A stretch of 64,000 nt of DNA, from the NCBI GenBank assembly GCA_933207985.1, contig OW240912.1, positions 253,460,446-253,524,445 of the forward strand, read 5' to 3'. Numbering within the stretch: position 1 is the first letter of the stretch; each line of letters opens with the position of its first letter. This DNA comes from Pelobates cultripes. Taxonomy: Eukaryota > Chordata > Amphibia > Anura > Pelobatidae. Positions 55,691-64,000 of this stretch are shown one piece after another. The notes beneath the pieces are model-generated. The model saw nothing but the letters and a program-made list of their open reading frames with translations, was not told the DNA's origin and did not search any database. Position numbers and translations under genes: made by a program.

Positions 55691-56985
55691 CATTAACCGA
55701 AGGTATGTCAGTCATAGGGGTGCTGGAGGCGGATGGGTAGGTATGTTTGGGTTTGCGTAAAGCCTTCCTGGGTGCATGGCACGCCGTGGAGCCAGTCAAT
55801 GGAGCGTCCGCCGGACCTCTGAGATAGTTTGAGACAGGGCTGATGACATAGACCCCATGGCTGCCATAATGGTCTCCGTAACTGAGCACTGTAGTGCTGA
55901 GGCCTGCGCACCCTCGTTGTGGCAGGCAGGTCCACCAATGGAGGCGGCGAGCCCGAAGTAGCAGGGGTCTCCCCCAGGACTTGTGGGGTATCCATCTCCC
56001 CAGTGGTAGGTGGATAGTCAGGCACCCTAGATTTAGGCATGATACAAAGAGGTATAAATATATATTAATTGACACTCCAACAGCTGTAAAGTAATCAGTA
56101 AAGTAAGGATTTATCACCCAAACTAAGCAAACCAGGGAAAAGGGTAAATAGAAGAGATCTCACCAGGCCCCAGACCAGCAGTAACTACACGAGGCAGACA
56201 AAGTAAAATGAAGGAGGGGGAGGAGAGACAAAATCGGAAGGGAAAACACAGTACCCAAAGCTCGCGAGACTCACGGGATGCAAAAAAACCTGCGAATGCG
56301 GCTAAAAACTATTACCGAACAGGTGCGTTTGGTTTGCGAATGAAGCTTGTTCGCGGTTCGAGCGCGTCCAGTAAGTGAAAACCTGCAAATGGGAAAAAAC
56401 AGCTGAACGTGCGGTTACAAGTCCGCAAACATGAAATAGCGTCTGCGAACTGAACAAGGCCGCGAAACAAGCGATTCAGGCATTCATTCAAGCAAACAGC
56501 CGACGTCAGCCCCACACTGGCACCAAAAGAAAACAGAGCAGGACTAGACAAAGTGCAGAAATAACTCAGACAGCAGGTACCAAAACAGAAAATCCATAAG
56601 TATAGATGAAAGAAAAATAGAAAAGTGAGAAAGGATAGGGGTACAACAAAAGACCCCCAAACAGGTAAAAAGAGATCCTTCAGCTGGTCTGGGACCCCTG
56701 ATATACCGCAAACATAGTAAATACAAACTGAAAATACATGTTATATAACAGCAAATACTAACAAATCACCAAATTAGCACAAAAAAAACACATAACAGGG
56801 AAAATCAGGTACTTATCTGACTATAGAGCAGCAAAAAAAGAGGGGGATCTGAGGGTAGTGCCTACTATTATACTGGGACTTGGCTGGGAGTGGCCTATGT
56901 TACTATATATGCATTATTTTTTTTCATTCTGTTTTGTATTATTTGCTGCTATTGGTGGACAGTAAAGAAAGGGATATGCAATATG
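55691..56985 (-). mobile_element. DIRS-type element, 5' region (probable)
   Basis: On the minus strand a long leader (56985-56041) precedes a gag-like start at 56040. The terminal part with gagcctccgtgtcttgtaat and gctattggtggacagtaaag is one I recall from amphibian DIRS terminal repeats. It lies upstream and in the same orientation as the DIRS body at 51395-52915, from which it is separated by the LTR and the Penelope copy. The link is inference. Confidence 0.5.
55708..56040 (-). pseudogene. Probable DIRS gag N-terminal relic
   Basis: A 110-residue frame starts MPKSRVPDYPPTTGEMDTPQ and is rich in Pro, Ser and Thr. A neighbouring frame holds APLTGSTACHAPRKALRKPK with a basic end. No catalytic motif is expected in gag, so the call rests on position and on the leader upstream. 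It is broken by at least one frameshift and then by the LTR. Confidence 0.4.
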
Positions 56986-58130
56986 AGCCTCCGTGTCTTG
57001 TAATAAAATTACACTTTTCTGCTAATCATTACATTTAAAGAAAAAGTTAAGCACTATAAAATATAATTGATTGAAATGGCCTGTAGTCATACATCCTTAT
57101 AATCATGTAACTGGAACCACAAAGTTAAAATTATAATGTGGTTCATTTTTTTCACATGTATTTAAAATGTTAACTATGTTGAATAATTCTACATTGAACA
57201 TATTAACCAATAACAGCTTTATTAGGTTTTTGTGAGCAAGGACAATTTTTAAATATGTTTTGCTTAGATTTATGTGTGAGTAAGGTTACATTTATTCCGA
57301 CATCAACCCATTTAGAAAAATTATATGAGTATATGAGTTTTTCTGTTTATGCACAACAGGGTCAATACTAGTTAGCCAGCTATGCCAGTGGGAATTAAAA
57401 TGCAGGGAAAATGTAATGGATATTGAAGATAATCATTTGACGCATATAATAAATTATAAGTTGTGTGCTCTCTTGCATCTATTAAAATGAATCACTCCAC
57501 CAATTCTACGTGCCTTTGGTGTGATAATCTGTCAACTCTTATTTAACCTATCTTTCTAAAGAACTTGCATTATAAAAGAGACTGAACATTTTTCTTACAA
57601 TAGATTTGACACAATCTGAATAAGTAATGACCTTGATCAGTGACAAGTTGTAAGGCATAAATATATAATTATCCTCATGCAATGCATAGTATGGGGCCCA
57701 TAAATTGTATTCAGATTTCTGTCCCATTTTCTGCCTGTTTTGAATATCCTGAAAAGATTTATGATGACATGGTATAGTAAATTAAGTTTTCTGGATCACC
57801 TCTTTAAATGGCACTTGAATACACAGCTAGGCTCGTAGTTCTGTTCTAATCTATGGAGTGTAAATATCAGATCTGGTAAACATATAGAAACAGTAATATA
57901 CACTCAAGACAAGTATGCAACACTAAAAAGGGCTGTGATTTCTACAAGCTTTATAGTATATGGATTTACATGCCCTCATATTAAGCTGACACTCTTCACA
58001 TTATCTTTGTTTCAATTCAAATCTAATGTGCTGGAATAAAGAGCCAAATACAAAAATCATATTTACAGGCTGTGCTGTAATTACTACTCTTTTACTAGTA
58101 AAACACAATATTACTATATTATACCTTTGG
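56986..58130. other. Intronic sequence without recognised features
   Basis: AT-rich. Nothing recognised. Confidence 0.6.
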
Positions 58131-58450
58131 ATAAACAGGCAGGCAGCAAGCCAGCCAGAATACAGCCATATGAGTGGACAGACAGACAGAGTGACAACAG
58201 GTGTGTGGACAGACAGACAAACAGAGACAACCACAGATAAGTAGAAAGACAGAGAAACAGAGACAATCGCAGATAAGTAGACAGACAGACAGAGAGACAA
58301 GAGGCAGGTGGGTGGACAGACAGCAAACAGAGACAACAACAAGTAAGCAGACAGACAGTCAGAGAGAAAAAAGGCAGGATGATAGATAGATAGATAGATA
58401 GATAGATACATAGATACATAGATACATAGATAGATAGAGATAGATTGATT
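58131..58450. repeat. GACA/GATA tetranucleotide tract
   Basis: Imperfect cagacagacaga units (58131-58365) pass into pure gatagatagata and gatacata runs (58379-58447). Open frames on both strands over the tract reflect the repeat only. Confidence 0.95.
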
Positions 58451-59829
58451 TTATTGATAGATTAAAAAAATTAAGAATAACATGTTTTGAATGCTTACAC
58501 TGATATACATAACAGTAAATAAAGGTTTTACTTCCAGCTAGGGAATAATGAAATACATGCATCTTACTTAAAACATCCCTTTGGATTTGAAATGCAAAAC
58601 AGCTTAATTACAAATTCTTAAAGGCATCAGCAAGTTGTAATAATTGAAGGTACTGTTCTATTTTGTGCGCTGGCAAATATCTGACATTCTGATGTATTTT
58701 ACACAGTGTGCTGACATGCCAGAGTTCCATTTTCTCCAATGATAAATGGGGGGAACTGTTTTAATTAAATCTCTGTAACCTACCTGATCAAATTACATGG
58801 TGTAGACGAGGTAACGATCTTTTAATGAAAAGAATAGATTTATAATGATTTTTTTTTCCCTCTTGACAGTCAAGTAATTTTGGGCAGAATCTAAATCACA
58901 TTTTTCTTATCTGCTAGTAGCAATTTCCTTTTATGACTATACCATATTATTTTAAAGGTTGTTTTCAGGGATGTATTTCAAATCACAGAATTTTATTTTA
59001 GGCATCTGCAACTTTAACGTTACCCATCATTCAGACATGAATGACATTTCTCACATTATTATTCCACAATGATACCTTTTCTGCACCTACTATAAAATCT
59101 ACACAACTTCAAAAAGTCAGTAAAACTTAGTGAAAACATAATATTTTAATGTTACAGAGAAATTCAAGATCCATTAAGACAATCAATATGGTCTATCAAA
59201 AATGCAATTGTTGAAGTTAATTTCTTTAATTTCCTGAAGCTGTGATTTAAATAAATATATTCAACTATACATCTACATATACAAATAGGACATAGTGCAG
59301 GATATATATGCATACTTTTGAGGAACATAATACATGCCACTAGTAAGGTAATCTATTAAGTATAACATCAGTATAAACCCAAAATAGTGTCTTCATCAAC
59401 TAAGATAAAAAAGCCCTGCGATGCAAAGGGCTCCCTACGTGATATAATATTTTCTTAGCATGCTGTGGCTGTGACAGTCCCAGGTGGCAATCTGCTCTGT
59501 GCTCAATGACAAACTTTTTCTGACAAAATACAAAATGTCCTCCGTAATAAAGACATCAATGTTCCTTGATTGTCCCTTCTGAGTGGGCCTGGAAATAGAC
59601 CATACAAAACAGAGTGAGTCAATGCCTACTGAGTTCCCTTTCTAGGTCTTAGAGAAAATTCTGTACAAATGGGCACAACCAAAACAAATGCAAAGAAATC
59701 CCTTCTAAAATGATCTAAGGAAAATGTCAGTATATGAACTGCCCCTTTGCATCCATCATGGATATTCTTAAAGGGAGAATGCTGGGATAGCTACTTACAC
59801 CAGAGCATGATGTGTGTTGTCTGCTAGAT
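58451..59829. other. Intronic sequence without recognised features
   Basis: AT-rich. Nothing recognised. Confidence 0.6.
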
Positions 59830-59962
59830 CAGTGGTCACAATCCAGTCGTCATGGGCCACCACCAGTCCAGGTGTTGTCAGTATCTCCATTTGAATACAA
59901 AAAGGGAAATGTATAAATCCTAGACTGTTGGTGGTCCATGAGGACTGGATTGTGGACCATTG
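59830..59962. mobile_element. hAT-type MITE, 133 bp
   Basis: It starts cagtggtcacaatccagtcg and ends ggactggattgtggaccattg, forming a near palindrome. The flanks tgctagat and tgattgat match at 6 of 8 bases, which fits an old 8-bp duplication. It is related to the copy at 38370. Confidence 0.82.
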
Positions 59963-60842
59963 TGATTGATGGCAAAACAGTTTCATTTGTAACTGCTGGT
60001 AAAATCTCTGAAACCCCAATTGGTCTCATGATGGATGTTCATTGTGCTAATAAGATAACTATCACACTTCCATTCCATCTAGAAGTTAATTGTGCTGGCA
60101 TATCAGATATTTGGAAATTATGCTGGTTAGTTAGCTAGAGAAGTGGTTTGTTTTTATAGTTTTACAGTTGTATTTAACAGTTTTACAGTGACTACACTCA
60201 TGGGCTCCTTTTGCAACTTGTGACAAAATAGTTGTTTTACCACCTGTGTTTATATTTAATTAGCTTGAATAGTTGGGAAATTATATTATTTATATAGAAA
60301 ATGTTTTATGGAGAAGAATATATTGTGTTCAGTTAAATCTTATATAACCCACCAATGAATGCTTCTTGAACTGAAAAGGTTATTTTGGAAGCAGTTTTAG
60401 TAATACACATTCTGTGTAAAGAAAGCCACAAGTGAGATTAGAACATATTTCACTGCCAGTTTGTGGCAGGTAAAATGTATAAATACTTAAGTGACTGAAG
60501 TTTTTACATCTCTACTAATCCATCTATGGAATGACTTATGTGCTATTTTTGATCTATGTTTCCCTTCAGACTAGGCAAATTGCAAACAGTAGACCATGTG
60601 CAAAAGCCCAAGCACAAGATGACTTTTATTATCTGTCATTTGATATTACTTTGTAATTCTGTCATTGTAAAAAGAAAGCATTGAGGCAAAAATTAGAAAG
60701 GTACAGGTAGCTGTTTTATATTAAAGATGATTAACTAATGCTTGATCTGGAGTTCTTTGTTCTAGAAACAGATATGTTGTTGACAGTTTATCATTTATGC
60801 ACTGTTGCACAACCAGTCATCATTGTGAGAAATAATTATTAA
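59963..60842. other. Intronic sequence without recognised features
   Basis: AT-rich; nothing recognised. It ends in the TTAA that precedes the next MITE. Confidence 0.6.
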
Positions 60843-61205
60843 AGGGACACAACACTTGTCAAACATTTTTTTTTTTTAAATCATTGTTTTGTAGATGTTT
60901 TGTAGATGTATGCCAAATGAAAAAATGCATGCATTTGAATATACATTTTTTAAAATTATCTAAAAACAGCTTGGAAAAGCTGCAGATCTATATTTGGCAT
61001 CTTTTGTAACCCCCTTCACCATTATTTCATAAGCCCAGACTTTTTGTAACTGAATACCCACTGCAGTCTAATGTAAAGACTTTGCAAAGAAGGTACTCTG
61101 GGCAACTGTGTGCCTCTTGAGTTTGGCTCCACCATGACAAATGAACCAGGAAGTAACATGACTAGTTGTGTGATTGACAACCAGGGGTCATAACAGAATT
61201 AAGTT
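60843..61205. mobile_element. TTAA-flanked MITE, left end clear
   Basis: The left end agggacacaacacttgtcaa follows TTAA at 60839-60842. Internal parts such as tactctgggcaactgtgtgc and ttgagtttggctccaccatg are known to me from frog interspersed repeats. The right end is not clear and the limit is approximate. Confidence 0.5.
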
Positions 61206-61220
61206 GTAAAAGTGACAATT

Positions 61221-61244
61221 ACACACACACACACACACACACAC
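61221..61244. repeat. AC microsatellite
   Basis: Twelve AC units. Confidence 0.97.
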
Positions 61245-61614
61245 AAGCTCTAACATTGAGTAATACATGCTTTGCTATTACGTATTCTTTATAATACGTG
61301 ATTTCTAAGGTGAGTGTAATACTAGAGTTAGTTGTAGGTGTTATTTAATCTTGAAATGAACCAAAAAATATAATTAAAATATAATTAAAAAAAAAATAAT
61401 TAATAAACTAAACACAACACAGTGCCTATATAGACAGACTTGAAAAAAATATATATGCAAACATTATAAATAAATTCTGTACATGTTCAACTGAATGTTC
61501 CCCCAGGACCCAAACCCCAACCCTCATAATACTGCTACCATAGAAATAATTAAAAGGGAGGAGGGGATACAGCTAACCAGTAGGAATAATGCGAGTAGTA
61601 TAATATGCAGAAGT
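61245..61614. other. Intronic sequence without recognised features
   Basis: AT-rich with an A run at 61388-61400. Nothing recognised. Confidence 0.55.
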
Positions 61615-61935
61615 GTTTAAATCACTCTATAGGCACCAAAACCATTTAATCTCATCATGAAGCGGTCTGGGTGTATGTCCCTGTCATTTTACCTGGAAAC
61701 TGAAAACTTTGCTGTTTAACAGGAATGTCATTGTTTTCATTGCAGGGATAACATGCCTTTAGTGGCTGTCATGGGGGAAGAATTGGGTCAACACTGATGA
61801 TCTCAGCCAAATAGGTGGAGTGGCTGCCAGGAGAACAGTGTGCCACTAAAAAACTTTTAAAACTTAAAACCTTTTTTAGAAAGGTAGGGGACAACTATAG
61901 TGTTAGGAATACATTTTCATTGCTAACGCTGTATT
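61615..61935. mobile_element. MITE, diverged (ACTATAG family)
   Basis: The left part ctctataggcaccaaaacca and catgaagcggtctgggtgta, and the right part gacaactatagtgttaggaa, match the TATAGTG-type family in this window. The ends have diverged. Confidence 0.55.
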
Positions 61936-62070
61936 GTTTATAATGGCAAAGTGAAAAAAATCTTCTTCTTCTATTGCATATTGACCGTATGAATATTGTA
62001 CAATTATCATAGTTTTCACATTACTATAGATGTAGGTATGTAGATCTAAGTATTAAAAATGTTTAACATA

Positions 62071-62987
62071 CAGTTGCAAGAAAAAGTATGTGAACCCTTT
62101 GGAATGATATGGATTTCTGCACAAATTGGTCATAAAATGTGATCTGATTATCATCTAAGTCACAACAATAGACAATCATAGTCTGCTTAAACTAATAACA
62201 CACAAAGAATGAAATGTTGCCATGTTTTTATTGAACACACCATGTAAACATTCACAGTGCAGGTGGAAAAAGTATGTGAACCCTTGGATTTAATAACTGG
62301 TTGAACCTCCTTTGGCAGCAATAACTTCAACCAAACGTTTCCTGTAGTTGCAGATCAGACGTGCACAACGGTCAGGAGTAATTCCTGACCATTCCTCTTT
62401 ACAGAACTGTTTCAGTTCAGCAATATTCTTGGGATGTCTGGTGTGAATCGCTTTCTTGAGTTCATGCACCAGCATCTCAATCGGGTTGAGGTCAGGACTC
62501 TGACTGGGCCACTTCAGAAGGCAAATTTTCTTCTGTTTAAGCCATTCTGTTGTTGATTTACTTCTATGCTTTGGGTCATTGTTGCAACACCCATCTTCTG
62601 TTGAGCTTCAGCTGATAGACAGATGGCCTTAATTTCTCCTGCAAAATGTCTTGATAAACTTGGGAATTCATTTTCCTTCGATGATAGCAATCTGTCCAGG
62701 CCCTGACACAGCAAAGCAACCCCAAACCATGATGCCCCCACCACCATACTTCACAGGAGATGTCATTAGTCTAGGGGTTCACATACTTTTTCCACCTGCA
62801 CTGTGAATGTTTACATGGTGTGTTCAATAAAAACATGGCAACATTTCATTCTTTGTGTGTTATTAGTTTAAGCAGACTGTGATTGTCTATTGTTGTGACT
62901 TAGATGATGATCAGATCACATTTTATGACCAATTTGTGCAGAAATCCATATCATTCCAAAGGGTTCACATACTTTTTCTTGCAACTG
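62071..62987 (-). mobile_element. Deleted Tc1 transposon, 917 bp, with about 210-bp inverted repeats
   Basis: The ends cagttgcaagaaaaagtatg and its reverse complement are flanked by TA (62069-62070 and 62988-62989). Inverted repeats run from 62071 to about 62280 and from about 62778 to 62987 with few differences. Between them is the C-terminal end of a transposase on the minus strand. It can move only with help from another element. Confidence 0.93.
62290..62700 (-). pseudogene. Tc1 transposase C-terminal remnant
   Basis: The 61-residue frame at 62290-62475 contains ELKQFCKEEWSGITPDRCAR and ends VEVIAAKGGSTSY, the typical Tc1 transposase C-terminus. Upstream, on the minus strand, HRSKSTTE-like and frame-shifted sequence from the catalytic end follows. 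The DNA-binding domain and catalytic Asp residues are deleted. Confidence 0.85.
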
Positions 62988-62989
62988 TA

Positions 62990-63519
62990 TATGTGCTTAA
63001 CAATACTTTACTATAGCCCTTTTGAGAGGGGGGACTTTTCCAGTGTAATATACCCTACTGGGCACTATGGGGATGGTCTCCCCTTAATTTGATCCTGACC
63101 CTTTTCTGCACCCCCTTTTCACGTCACTGTGTGTCGCATGCAGTACAATCGCAGGCTTCTCCATTTCGTTAGCTCATAGCACACCTGCACTCCATTGGTG
63201 GGCGAAGGGAGGGAGGCAAATGGAGGTAGTGGGGAGGAAGGAGGGAGGTTTTTAAAAAAATAAATAAAAAAAAGACCAACCTGAAATAGAGGAAGGCAGA
63301 ATCTGAAATGGAGAGGAGTGCAATGTAGGAGGGTGGGAGAGGAGAGCATGCAGTATGCACTGACAACAGACATAATGTATGCAAAGAATTGACATAAGGC
63401 AGTCTGAAACAGAGTTCTGGGCTGCCTAAGTCACGTGTGCAGGGGGTGCAACTTTCCCCTGGCACATAATTGCCAACAAGAATGATTAGAATGATGTACT
63501 TCTCCTAACCTCACTCCCT
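62990..63519. other. Intronic sequence without recognised features
   Basis: The part 63180-63260 is purine-rich (gggagggaggcaaatggagg) with an A run. Open frames on the minus strand are of low complexity and without family similarity. Confidence 0.5.
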
Positions 63520-64000
63520 CTGCTGTTCTATGTTCATTCGCACCTGCTACAGCGGAAGAGGTTTCTGCTCTGCTCCAGTCCTCCCGCCCCACCACCTGCT
63601 CCCTAGATCCAATTCCCTCGCATCTCATCCGTACTCTGTCTTCTTCTATTTCTCTACCTCTCACTAAAATTCTCAATCTCTCTCCTCTGGCATATTTCCA
63701 TCGCCCTTCAAACATGCAACTGTAATCCCAATTCTGAAAAAGCCCAACCTTGACCCTATCTCCCCGTCCAACTACCGTCCTATCTCGCTACTGCCTTTTG
63801 TGTTTAAGATCCTTGAAAGAGTTGTGTATGCGAGATTGACAGAATTCTTCAAGTTCAACTCTCTGCTAAACTCACTTCAGTCTGGATTCCACACTTGTCA
63901 CTCTGTTCCCTGCAAAATCTCATGGTCACTACTCTATCCTAATTCTCCTTGACCTTTCTGCGGCTTTTGACACTGTTGATCATCAACAGCTTCTTCTTAT
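63520..64000 (+). pseudogene. L2-type LINE reverse transcriptase, runs off the window
   Basis: The frame begins FAPATAEEVSALLQSSRPTT and continues TCSLDPIPSHLI. After a frameshift near 63690 come HATVIPILKKPNLDPISPSN (RT motif 0 to 1), YRPISLLPFVFKILE, the LQSGFH segment and, in another frame, LLDLSAAFDTVDH with the catalytic Asp of motif A. These are the standard landmarks of L2-like LINEs in plus orientation. The copy is shifted at least twice. The YADD region and 3' tail would lie beyond the window. Confidence 0.85.

Larger units (their letters stand above)
35342..64000 (+). other. DMD: DMD intron 43, 5' part (at least 28.7 kb)
   Basis: The intron begins at the GT of gtaagt and continues past the window edge. 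The translated track contains nothing resembling exon 44, whose human protein has a Trp-Arg-Arg-Phe segment and is 148 bp long. This region carries most of the retroelements: gypsy, DIRS, Penelope and LTR pieces. Confidence 0.85.

Noticed and set aside
58001..58411. Ser/Leu-rich open frames of 136 and 101 residues
   Set aside because: They come from the GACA/GATA tetranucleotide tract.
35342..64000. Possible dystrophin exon 44
   Set aside because: I found no segment with its Trp-rich protein motif flanked by AG and GT. The intron is known to be very long in human, so the exon probably lies beyond the window.

Overview
The window is non-coding-rich vertebrate DNA, most probably from an anuran amphibian. 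It lies inside the dystrophin gene (DMD), read on the + strand. Two short exons anchor it. Positions 7907-8101 (195 bp, 65 codons) match dystrophin exon 42. Positions 35169-35341 (173 bp) match exon 43. Both have AG/GT borders and the exon lengths I know for human DMD. The window therefore holds the 3' end of intron 41 (1-7906), all of intron 42 (27,067 bp) and at least 28.7 kb of intron 43. No complete host gene is present and I see no tRNA, rRNA or other cellular RNA gene. The amphibian call rests on the repeats: DIRS retrotransposons, Penelope-like elements, Tx1/L1-type and L2-type LINEs, Tc1 transposons, and short inverted-repeat elements with AGG-type ends at TTAA sites. It is an inference and no species can be named.

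Intron 41 part (1-7906): an inverted-repeat-rich element with an internal AT-rich expansion (1-1545), a 5' piece of an L1-type LINE (minus, 1560-2478), a decayed Tc1 transposon (minus, 2479-3938), and a Penelope-like reverse transcriptase relic (plus, 5700-7515) split by an L2 3' end (minus, 5905-6292).

Intron 42 (8102-35168): the 3' end of a Penelope-like element with a degenerate hammerhead-ribozyme motif (9391-10745, minus), several short inverted-repeat elements and hAT-type MITEs, a GC-rich hairpin next to about 0.9 kb of TGTG/TCTG minisatellite (17846-19336), and two L1-type LINE relics (21900-23215 and 26741-30365). The second LINE carries a MITE inside ORF1. A common interspersed repeat lies at 32458-32745 and a 139-bp TTAA element at 33686-33824.

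Intron 43 part (35342-64000): a Tc1-derived MITE, then a four-layer nest of insertions in a LINE 3' end (37505-38860). A sushi-like Ty3/gypsy element follows (minus, 40963-43590) with a 60-bp inverted duplication in its protease region. Next are a Tc1 element (45630-47122), an LTR with leader (47882-48706), and a foldback element with about 260-bp arms (49447-51180). A minus-strand mosaic at 51395-56985 reads as a DIRS element split by a Penelope-like element and a gypsy-type LTR. The Penelope copy carries a near-consensus hammerhead ribozyme (53681-53726). The window ends with a GACA/GATA tract, a hAT MITE, TTAA-type MITEs, a 917-bp deleted Tc1 element and the start of an L2 reverse transcriptase running off the edge (63520-64000).

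The only sequence likely to act in the host protein is the two exons, which encode part of a spectrin-like repeat in the central rod near repeat 16. Everything else is intron, and almost every transposon reading frame is broken. The most interesting material is the pair of Penelope-associated hammerhead motifs, the nested insertions and the large foldback structures. These match known element classes and I found no clearly new system.
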